Below, one piece after another: positions 9,201 to 17,004 of a DNA stretch of 35,218 nucleotides; position 1 is the first letter of the stretch, and every line of letters starts with the position of its first letter. The notes beneath the pieces are model-generated. The model ran no database searches and was not told the origin of the DNA. It saw nothing but the letters and a program-made list of their open reading frames with translations. Location: the NCBI GenBank assembly GCA_018401435.1, contig JAGYJW010000060.1, positions 1-35,218 on the forward strand. Reading direction: 5' to 3'. The translations under genes and the position numbers were made by a program. This stretch comes from Deltaproteobacteria bacterium (GTDB lineage: Bacteria > Myxococcota_A > UBA796 > UBA2385).

Positions 9201-10919
9201 TCACAGCACCCGGCAGCTGCCGCCTTCGGTCAGGTCGCCCGCCAGGGTGAACCAGCGCAGGGCCTGCACATGGTCGGGAAGCTCGGGGTCGAGATCGGGG
9301 CGCAGCCGCCCCGGGTCGGCCTCGGCCATGCGGCGGCGGGCCTCTTCGAGGTAGTCGTTCAGGGCCCACTCGGGCTCGGTGGCCCGGCGGCTGCGGAAGG
9401 TCAGGCGGCCCGAGCTGTAGCGCAGATCGGTGAGCCGCAGGGTGCTGTGCTCCCGAGCCTCGCGGTGCTCCCACAGGCCGCGCCGGGGGTCGCAGCGGTA
9501 GTGGTAGAGCATGCGCCAGCCGTGGGTGGCCACCAGGTCCACCGCCTCCAGGATGAACTGAAAGGTCTCTTCAGAGATGAAGTAGTTGAAGTTGACCCGC
9601 ACCCAGCCGGGCTTGATGCCGTCCCAGCCCTGGGTGATCTCGTCTTCGTAGAGCCGGGAGCGCGCCGGGTCGATGCCCAGCAGGCGGTGGCCATAGGGCC
9701 CCGCACAGGAGCAGCCGCCCCGGGCCTGGATGCCAAAGAGGTCGTTGAGCAGCGCCACCACAAAGTTGTGGTGCAGCCAGCGATCGCCGAAACGCACCTG
9801 GAAGCTCACGATGGACAGGCGCCAGGCGTCCTTGTTGCCCAGGATGCGGATGTTGGGGTTCTCGCCCCAGCGCGCGATGGCCCGCTTGATATAGCTCTCC
9901 TCGCAGCGTTGAATGGTCTCCACCCCCACCGCCTCCTTGAGTTGGAAGACCAGGCCGGCGCGGATGCTCTCGATGATGGCGGGTGTGCCACCCTCCTCCC
10001 GGTGCACCACATCGGCGGTATATCGGTGGTGGTCCTGGTTCACATAGAGCACCGTGCCCCCGCCCGGCTGGCTGGGCACGCGGTTCTTGCAGATGTTGCG
10101 CTTGACGATCAGCACGCCCGGCGTGCCCGGCCCACCGATGAATTTGTGCGGAGACACAAAGACCGCGTCTTTATAGGCGAGGTGCCCATTCTCGCAGTCC
10201 TTGTGCAGGTTCATCTCCATGCGCACATAGGGGCCGGCCGCGGCAAAATCCCAGAAGCTCAGCGCGCCATAGCGGTGCAGCAGAATGGCCACGTCGGCGG
10301 TCTTGCTGCCGATGCCCGTTACATTGCTGGCTGCCGAAAAGGAGCCAATCTTGAGGGGGCGGTCGGCATGGCGCTTCAGCTCCCGCTCCAGCTGAGCGAG
10401 ATCGATGCGCCCATCGGCATCTTCGTCGATGGTGACCACATCGGCGATGCTCTCGCGCCAGGGCAGCTCGTTGCTGTGGTGCTCGAAGGGACCGATGAAG
10501 ACCACCGGACGCTCGTTGGCGGGGATCTGCTCGGACAGCTTGTAGCGGCTGTCCAGATCCGCCGGGATTCGGATGTTGAGGATGTCCACCAGCTTGTTGA
10601 TGGCCCCCGTCGCCCCGCTGCCGCAGAAGATGACCAGGTCCTCGTCGGTGCCCCCGACCGCCTGGTGGATGATGCGCCGCGCGTCCTCGCGGAAGACGCC
10701 CGTCTGCAGCCCGGTCCCGCTGGATTCGGTGTGGGTGTTGGCGTAGAGGGGCATCACCTCGTCGCGGATGAAGTCCTCGATGAATTGCAGGCAGCGGCCC
10801 GAGGCCGTGTAGTCGGCATAGGTGACCCGCCGCGGCCCATAGGGCCCGTTGATCGCGGCGTCATCGCCGATGATCGCGTCGCGGATGTGGTCGATGATGC
10901 GGTCGCTGCCGGTGGACAT
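9201..10919 (-). CDS. Class V aminotransferase-fold PLP enzyme (cysteine desulfurase-like), long form
   Basis: Start ATG 10919 (MSTGSD) is preferred over an upstream in-frame start because GGAG lies five bases before it; 572 residues result. PLP-site landmarks are SGATGAIN (101-108), SFWDFAAAGP with Asp224 contacting the ring nitrogen, and VSPHKF with Lys259 as the Schiff-base lysine. ARGGCSCAGPYGH (399-411) sits where cysteine desulfurases carry the catalytic-loop Cys; Cys403 and Cys405 are candidates. Typical class V enzymes have about 400 residues; here a C-terminal extension of roughly 120 residues follows. It could be a desulfurase, selenocysteine-lyase-like enzyme or a sugar/amino-acid aminotransferase. 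Its place downstream of a flippase and wecB suggests a glycan role, but this is only context. Confidence 0.85.
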   Translation of the reverse strand: MSTGSDRIIDHIRDAIIGDDAAINGPYGPRRVTYADYTASGRCLQFIEDFIRDEVMPLYANTHTESSGTGLQTGVFREDARRIIHQAVGGTDEDLVIFCGSGATGAINKLVDILNIRIPADLDSRYKLSEQIPANERPVVFIGPFEHHSNELPWRESIADVVTIDEDADGRIDLAQLERELKRHADRPLKIGSFSAASNVTGIGSKTADVAILLHRYGALSFWDFAAAGPYVRMEMNLHKDCENGHLAYKDAVFVSPHKFIGGPGTPGVLIVKRNICKNRVPSQPGGGTVLYVNQDHHRYTADVVHREEGGTPAIIESIRAGLVFQLKEAVGVETIQRCEESYIKRAIARWGENPNIRILGNKDAWRLSIVSFQVRFGDRWLHHNFVVALLNDLFGIQARGGCSCAGPYGHRLLGIDPARSRLYEDEITQGWDGIKPGWVRVNFNYFISEETFQFILEAVDLVATHGWRMLYHYRCDPRRGLWEHREAREHSTLRLTDLRYSSGRLTFRSRRATEPEWALNDYLEEARRRMAEADPGRLRPDLDPELPDHVQALRWFTLAGDLTEGGSCRVL

Positions 10920-10947
10920 GGGGGCTCCTTGCCCGCCCATCATAGCC

Positions 10948-12483
10948 TCAGGCGCGGCCGATCAAGCGCATCAATCGCGCGCGGATCCGCGCCAGCACAG
11001 CGTCATCATCCGGGCTGCGACCCAGGGTGGCCGCGGCGACCAGAAAGACCAGCAGCAGCAAGGCCGTCGCGCCCATGCGCGGCAGCAGGGCCTGGCCGTC
11101 GGTCAGCGCCTGAACCCCCACCCCGCCGAGGGTGGCGATGCCCAGCAGCAACATGCCCCGGGCCCCAAAGGGGAAGCACTTGAGCAGCCAGCGCACCTCG
11201 ACCACCCGCCACAGCGACCACAGGGCCAGGGTGGATCCGGTCGCCAGGGCCGCCCCCATGGCGCCGTATTCAGGGATCAGCACCCAGTTCAGCCCCACGT
11301 TGAGAATCAGCGCCACTACGCCATTCACCAGGTTGAGCACCGCATGGCCCGCCATGGGGATCAGCCGCATGGTGGGAAAGCAGACCGTGTTGACCGCCTG
11401 CCCCGCCACCAGCAGCACCAGGGGCACCAGGGCGGCCATATAGACCTCGTCGTAGAGGGACAGGACGAGGTCGGGCAGCAGGAAGAGCAGCAGGTAGACC
11501 GGCGCGGCCACGATGATCAGCCAGCGGGTCACCGTTTTGAGCAGGCGGTCCAGGCGCTCCAGCTCACCCACATAGACCAGCTCGGCGATGAAGGCCGAGA
11601 AGATGCTGGTGACCGCGTTGGCCGGGATGCTGCCAAAGCTCGCAAGGGAGGCGGCGATGGCGTAGAGCCCGACCTCCTCGCGGGTGCTGAGCAGGCCCAG
11701 CATCAGCACGTCCATATAGAGGTTGAGCCGGAAGGTCGCGCCGGTGAGGCTCTGCGGCACGCTGAAACGCAGCAGCTCCCCCACCGAATAGCGCGCTTTG
11801 ATCGTTGAATCCCGCAGAAGGGGCCCGAAGTGGCGCCGGCTCGCCCACAGCGCGACCCCCAAGGCCGCGGTCGTTCCCACCGCCATGGCGATGAGGGCGG
11901 AGATGAGCCCGCCGCCCAGCCAGGCGATGCCCGCCACCGAGCCCAGCAGCAGCACGGTGGGCAGCACCACCTGAAAGGCGAAGGTGCTCCACCGCATATC
12001 CTTGACCGCCCTCAGGGCCCCCACCAGGTAGAGCAGCGGGGTCCAAGCCAAGACAGTGGGCGACATCCAACGCATGGCCAGGGCGGCCTCGGGATCCTCG
12101 GCCCACCAGGGCCCCCAGGTGGCCGCGGCAAAGAGCGCAAAAGCCGACAGCGTGCCCGCAACCAGGCTGATCCAGAGCCCCGACAGCAGGGTGCCCTTGA
12201 GCCGGTCCCGCTCGCCGGTCTTGCGGTAGCGGGAGGCAAAGAGGATGATCCCGGTGTCCACCCCCAAGGGCGAGAAGGACGTGATGGTGCTGCCCACCTT
12301 GCTGGCCAGCTCGTAGAGCCCCAGGCCGGCGGGGCCCAAAGCGCCCGATAGATACCACTTCAACGCCCAACGCAAGCCGCGATCCACCAGGCCGCCGATG
12401 AAGACGATGCCCGTGCCGCCCGCAATTCGGGCGGCGTCGGTGGCTTCGCTCTCGGAGGAGGGCGGTGGCGCGGCCTTGCTCAG
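10948..12483 (-). CDS. Wzx-like polysaccharide flippase (MVF/MATE superfamily)
   Basis: About 511 residues with 12 to 14 hydrophobic helices. The N-terminal pattern ARIAGGTGIVFIGGLVDRG then LGPAGLGLYELASKVG is characteristic of O-antigen/teichoic-acid flippases. It would flip lipid-linked repeat units across the inner membrane. The conserved N-terminus extends upstream of the first conventional start (GTG at 12387), and no ATG, GTG or TTG exists in frame beyond it. The best candidate is a CTG at 12483-12481 overlapping the wecB stop as CTGA, with AGGTG five bases upstream. That is a rare start; a sequencing error of ATGA is an alternative. Co-transcription with wecB is near certain. Confidence 0.88.
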   Translation of the reverse strand: MSKAAPPPSSESEATDAARIAGGTGIVFIGGLVDRGLRWALKWYLSGALGPAGLGLYELASKVGSTITSFSPLGVDTGIILFASRYRKTGERDRLKGTLLSGLWISLVAGTLSAFALFAAATWGPWWAEDPEAALAMRWMSPTVLAWTPLLYLVGALRAVKDMRWSTFAFQVVLPTVLLLGSVAGIAWLGGGLISALIAMAVGTTAALGVALWASRRHFGPLLRDSTIKARYSVGELLRFSVPQSLTGATFRLNLYMDVLMLGLLSTREEVGLYAIAASLASFGSIPANAVTSIFSAFIAELVYVGELERLDRLLKTVTRWLIIVAAPVYLLLFLLPDLVLSLYDEVYMAALVPLVLLVAGQAVNTVCFPTMRLIPMAGHAVLNLVNGVVALILNVGLNWVLIPEYGAMGAALATGSTLALWSLWRVVEVRWLLKCFPFGARGMLLLGIATLGGVGVQALTDGQALLPRMGATALLLLVFLVAAATLGRSPDDDAVLARIRARLMRLIGRA

Positions 12484-13643
12484 CCCAGCACCTGCACGAT
12501 GGCGTCGGCGATGCGGCGGGAGGCCTGGCCGTCCCCATAGGGGTTGTGGGCGCGCTGCATGGCCTCGTAGTCACCCGAATCGCCCAGCAGGGCCTCACAT
12601 TGCGCCACGATGCGCTCGGTGCTGGTGCCCACCAGGCGCACGGTGCCCGATGCGACACCTTCGGGGCGCTCGGTCACCTCGCGCATCACCAGCACGGGCT
12701 TGCCCAGGCTGGGGGCCTCCTCCTGGATGCCGCCGGAATCGGTGAGAATGAAGGTGCAGCGGTCCATCAGGCGCACAAAGGGCCGGTAGTCCAAGGGGCC
12801 CAGCAGGTGCACATTGGGCAGGTCCCGCAGGGTCTCGTTGACCGGTGTCTGCACATTGGGGTTGAGGTGCACCGGGTAGACCAGGTGCACGTCGGGGTGG
12901 GCCAAGGCGACCTGGCGCAAGGCCGCGCAGATGTTGCGGAAGCCCTCGCCAAAGCTCTCGCGGCGGTGGCCCGTCACCAGGATCATGCGCTCCTGACCCT
13001 GGGTCACCAGGTCATAGACCGGCCCCAGCGCCGCCCGGTCGGCGTCGGCCGGGCTGCAACGCACGCGGTCGCGCACCCACAGCAGGGCGTCAATCACGGT
13101 GTTGCCCGTCACAAAGACCCGCTCGGGCGCCATGCCCTCGGCCAGCAGGTTGTCCCGGCTGCCGGTGGTGGGGGCGAAGTGCAGGTGGCAGAGCTTGTCG
13201 GCCAGCACGCGGTTGGCCTCTTCGGGGAAGGGCGCGCTCAGGTCGCCCGTGCGCAGCCCCGCCTCGACATGGCCCACCGGCACCCGGCTGTAGAAGGCCG
13301 CCAGGGTGGCGGCCAGGGTGGTGGTGGTATCGCCGTGGACCAGCACGATGTCGGGCTTCTCGGCCTCCAGCACCGGCGCCATGCCCTCCAGCACCCGCGC
13401 GGTCAAGCCGTGCAGGCTCTGGCCCGGGCGCATCAGGTCGAGGTCCCAGTCGGGCTTCAGCTCAAAGAGATCGAGCACCTGGTCTAGCATGTCGCGGTGT
13501 TGTGCCGTGACGCACACCCGGCCTTCCAGGCGCGGATCGGCGGCCACCGCCTGCACCACGGGCGCCATCTTGATGGCCTCGGGCCGGGTCCCAAAGACTG
13601 TCAGCACCTTGATCGGGCCGCCCGGGGCCGCTCCATCCGCCAT
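12480..13643 (-). CDS. wecB: UDP-N-acetylglucosamine 2-epimerase (non-hydrolysing)
   Basis: This 387-residue protein is full length for the family. It shows FGTRPEAIKMAP (17-28), LVHGDTTTT (101-109), GHVEAGLRTGD (124-134), PEEANRVLADKL, LVTGHRRESFG and DSGGIQEEAPSLGKPVLVMR, the complete signature of WecB/MnaA with its UDP-binding C-terminal Rossmann domain. It interconverts UDP-GlcNAc and UDP-ManNAc in the cytoplasm. UDP-ManNAc is the precursor used by WecG/TagA enzymes, matching the GT26 gene at 8405. GAGG lies five bases before the ATG. It is the first gene of a minus-strand operon with the flippase and the class V PLP enzyme. Confidence 0.96.
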   Translation of the reverse strand: MADGAAPGGPIKVLTVFGTRPEAIKMAPVVQAVAADPRLEGRVCVTAQHRDMLDQVLDLFELKPDWDLDLMRPGQSLHGLTARVLEGMAPVLEAEKPDIVLVHGDTTTTLAATLAAFYSRVPVGHVEAGLRTGDLSAPFPEEANRVLADKLCHLHFAPTTGSRDNLLAEGMAPERVFVTGNTVIDALLWVRDRVRCSPADADRAALGPVYDLVTQGQERMILVTGHRRESFGEGFRNICAALRQVALAHPDVHLVYPVHLNPNVQTPVNETLRDLPNVHLLGPLDYRPFVRLMDRCTFILTDSGGIQEEAPSLGKPVLVMREVTERPEGVASGTVRLVGTSTERIVAQCEALLGDSGDYEAMQRAHNPYGDGQASRRIADAIVQVLG

Positions 13644-13720
13644 TGGAACCTCACAGTTGACTGGGACCGGTCGATAACCCGGGCGGACGCCCCGCGACGC
13701 GCTGGGGATTAGGCTGTGGT

Positions 13721-14957
13721 GTGTCGATCCGCCCCCTCATCTGCGCGGTCCTGCTCGCCCTGCTCACCGCAGGCGGTTCCACCGGCTGCGTCTGGAGGAA
13801 GATGCTCCCCACCGGCCCGGTCCTCTCCCCCCGCGACCTGCCCGCCTTCGAGGCGGCCACCCCCTCCCCTGCGGTCTATGACGGCGACCCCCGGGTGCCC
13901 TTCCTGGTGCTGCCCGTGCAGATCTTTGGCGTGCTCTACCAGACCGACGTGGTGATCTCCACCCGGCATCCCCGCTGGGACATGCACGAGTATGCGCGCA
14001 TCGACACGCCGGAGGGCCACCTGTGGATGGCCAAGGACAGCGATCGGGCCGGCGTGCAGACCATCATCGCCGACCTGCCCGACCTGGACACCGTCCTGGC
14101 CGAGGTGCCCGTGCCCCGCAAGCGCGGCGCGGTGGTGGTGCAGGATGACAGCGAAGGCGAGGACATCAAGCTGCGGCTCTCCTATGACAACCCCGATGGC
14201 GAGCCCGTCATCGCCGAGTACGCAGGCCGCATGCCCGCAAAGCCGCCCCGGCAACGCAATGGCAATACCATGGGCCACAGCCAGCATGCGGTGGCGGTGG
14301 TGCTCGACATCTCCCGCATGGCCTCCTTTCGGCACAGGGCCGCCATCTCCATTGGGGGCCAGCAGCACCGGATCAAGCGGGTGGCCGGCCTGGTGCCCAT
14401 GCACTTCCTGCTGCGCCAGGCCCAGGGGGGCCTCGCGGTGACCAGCTTCCGGCAGGAGGCGGCCGACGACGCGGGCGCTCTCCGCCTGCAGCGCCCCGCC
14501 GGCGCCGGGGAGCGTGATCCCGCCACCGGCGCGCCCGGCTGGCCCACGCGCCGGCAGGAGAATTGGACCGTCGAGAGCGTGGGCGACAGCCAGCACCAGT
14601 GCTGCCGTCAAAAGCGGCCTGAACCAGTTAGACTACCATTTTGTGGCGGGGGGACTCAGCCGGGCAACGGTCCAACAGGTGGGGGTGGACCGCCCGGTGT
14701 GCACCCTGTGGGTAGAGCCGGCCCTGCCCGATCTGCGCCGCCCCTTTGCCGGCACGCTGGTCAGCCGGGTGCGCATGGATGTGGGCGAGGAGCGCGGCCA
14801 CGGCCTGGGCCGGCTGGAGGCGCGCTGGATCGATGCAGATACGGTCCAGGTGGACTTTTTCGGCGAGAAGCCCCGCTGGTTGGCGACCCGCCCGCTGCGC
14901 CACACCCTGTCCTTTCAGCCAGACGGCAGCGTGGTGGTGCAGGCCATCCGACCCTGA
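13721..14957 (+). CDS. Unrecognised lipoprotein, frameshifted near 14596-14625
   Basis: GTG 13721 begins a lipoprotein signal (MSIRPLICAVLLALLTAG, lipobox GSTGC, Cys23). About 290 residues of beta-rich sequence follow in this frame, up to ENWTVESVGDSQ. The frame then loses protein character, while the +1 frame becomes convincing (GLNQLDYHFVAGGLS to FQPDGSVVVQAIRP, stop at 14957). Dropping one A from the AAAA run near 14617 joins the two. No family is recognised. It is likely a periplasmic or outer-membrane protein. A TAGGCT element lies only five bases before the GTG, so a nearly leaderless transcript is possible. It faces wecB divergently across 77 bases. Confidence 0.7.
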
Positions 14958-15002
14958 CGGCCCACCGGGGATCCCCGAGCCCGGCGGGGATCCAACGCGA
15001 AA

Positions 15003-15030
15003 CCGCCCGCACCCCGAAGGATGCGGGCGG
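15003..15030 (-). terminator. Hairpin between convergent lipoprotein genes
   Basis: CCGCCCGCA (15003-15011) pairs perfectly with TGCGGGCGG (15022-15030) across a 10-base loop. It lies between the stop at 14957 (plus) and the stop at 15048 (minus). Read on the minus strand it is followed by TTTCG, a short T-run, so it fits an intrinsic terminator best for the minus-strand lipoprotein and may serve both directions. Confidence 0.6.
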
Positions 15031-15047
15031 CCCGTTGGAGCCGAAGC

Positions 15048-15572
15048 TCAGCGGCTGAGGGTGGTGCAGCCTTCGCCGGCGTAGTAGCTCACGTCGTCGC
15101 CCCAGCTCCAGCACATGGTCTCGTCGCCGGACCACATGCCGTAGGTGATGGCGGAGGCAAGGCTGTCGCTGAAGACGGTGGTGCCAGCAGCGAGGTTGTT
15201 GGGGTTGCCGCCGTAGGTCAGGGTGGCGGTGGCGCCTTCGGTGACCTCGTGGCAGTAGGGGCCCACGGAGCCGTAGCCGTTCAGACAGTCTTCGCCGGTC
15301 CAGCACTCGTCGCCGCAGCTGCCGGCGGTCTCGGCCATGCCGAGCAGGTAGCTGGCGGAGGGGCCGCCGGTCACGTCGAAGCTGACGGAGGAGGCGCCCC
15401 AGGAGAAGGCGACCTCGGGGTCGGTGGCGCCGCCGTCGGAGCCATCGGCGCCATCGGCACCGTCGGCGCCATCGGCGCCAGCGGTGTCACCGCCGGTGTC
15501 GTCCTTGTCGTTGCAGCCGAAAGCGAAGAGAGTGGCCGCAAAGGCGACCGCGGTCAGGGTGTACTTGGACAT
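15048..15572 (-). CDS. Small lipoprotein with Gly-Ala-Asp repeat linker
   Basis: ATG 15572 is chosen because GGAGG lies eight bases upstream; an in-frame ATG overlaps that site. The protein has 174 residues. The signal MSKYTLTAVAFAATLFAFGC gives lipidated Cys20, then an acidic segment and four GAD triplets ending in GSDGG form a linker. The mature domain has eight Cys after the lipidated one (for example SCGDECWTGEDC, CWSWGDD and a C-terminal EGC), suggesting a disulfide-stabilised extracytoplasmic fold. No family is recognised. A second, broken copy lies directly upstream on the same strand, and the C-terminal motif CWxWGDxxxxxAGEGC is shared, marking a tandem duplication. Confidence 0.85.
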   Translation of the reverse strand: MSKYTLTAVAFAATLFAFGCNDKDDTGGDTAGADGADGADGADGSDGGATDPEVAFSWGASSVSFDVTGGPSASYLLGMAETAGSCGDECWTGEDCLNGYGSVGPYCHEVTEGATATLTYGGNPNNLAAGTTVFSDSLASAITYGMWSGDETMCWSWGDDVSYYAGEGCTTLSR

Positions 15573-15611
15573 ATTGTGTTCCTCCATCGGAGCCGGTTGA
15601 TCGGCAGACGC

Positions 15612-15654
15612 CTTATATCCCAATTCCGATGGGCTTCCCCAGTTCTGCCGTCAA
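15612..15654 (-). promoter_or_regulatory. Possible promoter region of the GAD-linker lipoprotein
   Basis: On the minus strand a TATAAG element (15612-15617) lies 39 bases before ATG 15572 in an AT-rich patch unusual for this genome. A TTGACG lies farther upstream (15649-15654), but the 31-base gap is too long for the pair to act as one sigma-70 promoter. The TATAAG alone may be the -10. Confidence 0.35.
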
Positions 15655-15740
15655 AACTTGCTGCGATTTCGGATTCCCCCGCCCCCGGGGGCCAGCGCGC
15701 GGCGGGGCAGCCCGCTGGGCCCGGGTGGCCCGGCCCCGCT

Positions 15741-16078
15741 TCAGCGGACCCGCCAGGCACCCGGGGGGCAGCCTTCGCCGGCATTGCAGGGGATATTGTC
15801 GCCCCAGGTCCAGCATCGGGCCTGGCCGCTTCACCCCAGGCTGCCGCCGGTCTCGGCCCTGCCCTGTGGGTCTTTGGGCGTGGAGCCTCTGATCGGATCG
15901 GCGTGGACATTGAAGGGGCCCCACAGGGCGGCGATCGGGGGCAGGGTGCAGTCGGTGGGAGCGTCGCAGCCGTCGCCTTCGGCGCGCGACGAGTCCCCGC
16001 CGGAATCCTCCCTGTTCAGGCAGGCAGCCGAGGAGGCGTGGCCAGGAGCGCGACCGCGGACAGGCCGCTCCTGGACAT
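15741..16078 (-). pseudogene. Decayed paralogue of the neighbouring small lipoprotein
   Basis: On the minus strand ATG 16078 begins MSRSGLSAVALLAT, matching the start of the intact copy (MSKYTLTAVAFAAT). This frame dies at a TGA, while the neighbouring frame continues as SSAACLNREDSGGDSS, a proper lipobox and acidic linker; so a single-base frameshift lies near 16035. Further on, in frame, LG-TGA-SGQARCWTWGDN aligns with MWSGDETMCWSWGDD of the intact protein: the TGA stands exactly where the intact gene has Trp (TGG). Translation past it gives NAGEGC and a stop at 15741-15743. The middle of the domain is also shorter than in the intact copy. Two independent lesions argue for a real pseudogene more than for sequencing error. 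Confidence 0.75.
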
Positions 16079-16089
16079 TCGCGCTCGCA

Positions 16090-16108
16090 GATCCAGTGCC
16101 GCTGGATC
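16090..16108. repeat. 7-bp inverted repeat upstream of thiG
   Basis: GATCCAG (16090-16096) and CTGGATC (16102-16108) are perfect inverted copies around a 5-base centre, in the 148-base divergent region before thiG. The size suits an operator half-site pair or a small hairpin. Nothing shows which. Confidence 0.35.
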
Positions 16109-16226
16109 GGTGCGGCGGTTCCAGCCGAATCGGCAGCGCCTGGGCGATGGCCGAGGCGAGGCTTCGACGAGTCCACCTGCGGCTTCGCCCCCTGCTCCCC
16201 CTGGCCCGACGCGATAGGCCGCGCCC

Positions 16227-16994
16227 ATGATCAAGCTCGGTGACCACCTCCTCCAGTCGCGGCTGATCGCCGGGACCGGCAAATACGCGGACTTCTCGCT
16301 GATGCGGGAATGCCACCAGGCCGCCGGCACCCAGATGGTGACCCTGGCCATGCGCCGGGTGGACCTGTCGGGGGTGCCGGGGGCGGGCGTACTCGACTTC
16401 ATCGACCGGGAGCAGATCCTGGTGCTGCCCAATACCGCGGGTTGCTACACGGCCGAAGACGCGATCACCACCGCCCACCTCGCCCGGGAGCTGCTGGGCA
16501 CCCGGCTGCTCAAGCTCGAAGTCATCGGCGATGAACGCACCCTCTTCCCCGATATCGAAGGCACGTTGGAGGCCGCCCGGGTGCTGGTCAAGGACGGCTT
16601 CTGGGTGCTGCCCTACACCCTCGATGATCCGATCACCTGCAAGCGGCTGGAAGACATCGGCTGCGTGGCGGTCATGCCCCTGGCGGCGCCCATCGGCAGC
16701 GGCCTGGGCATCCGCAACCCCACCAACCTGCGGCTGATCCGCGAGGCGGTGTCCATCCCCGTGATCGTGGACGCCGGGCTGGGAACGGCCTCGGACGCCG
16801 CCATCGCCATGGAGCTGGGCATGGACGCGGTCCTGCTCAACACCGCCATCGCCGGCGCCCGGGATCCCGTGCGCATGGCCGAGGCCTTCAAGCACGCCGT
16901 GCTGGCCGGCCGCGCCGCCTACGAGGCCGGGCGCATCCCCCGGCGCCTGCACGCCAGCGCCAGCTCGCCGCTGGATGGCATCGCCGACTTCTAG
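16227..16994 (+). CDS. thiG: Thiazole synthase ThiG
   Basis: A 255-residue TIM-barrel enzyme of normal length. Lys96 in LLKLEVIGD is the Schiff-base lysine that condenses with 1-deoxy-D-xylulose 5-phosphate. PNTAGC (68-73), LPYTLDD, VMPLAAPIGSGLGI and VDAGLGTASDAA (phosphate-binding end of the barrel) are all conserved. It forms the thiazole phosphate of thiamine from DXP, dehydroglycine and ThiS-thiocarboxylate in the cytoplasm. No thiS, thiF, thiH/thiO or thiC lies in the window. The next gene starts 10 bases later and has a ThiE/TenI-like N-terminal half, so a small thiamine operon was probably here. No TPP riboswitch motif (CTGAGA) was found upstream. Confidence 0.96.
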   Translation: MIKLGDHLLQSRLIAGTGKYADFSLMRECHQAAGTQMVTLAMRRVDLSGVPGAGVLDFIDREQILVLPNTAGCYTAEDAITTAHLARELLGTRLLKLEVIGDERTLFPDIEGTLEAARVLVKDGFWVLPYTLDDPITCKRLEDIGCVAVMPLAAPIGSGLGIRNPTNLRLIREAVSIPVIVDAGLGTASDAAIAMELGMDAVLLNTAIAGARDPVRMAEAFKHAVLAGRAAYEAGRIPRRLHASASSPLDGIADF

Positions 16995-17004
16995 GGCGGG
17001 ACCG

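Noticed and set aside
15831..15850. TGA at the conserved Trp position read as selenocysteine or as Trp
   Set aside because: TGA is the normal stop of many genes here, the same gene also has a frameshift, and no hairpin of selenocysteine-insertion type was noticed. A nonsense mutation is simpler.
16079..16226. TPP riboswitch before thiG
   Set aside because: The CTGAGA core and the matching second-site motif were not found; only a short inverted repeat is present.
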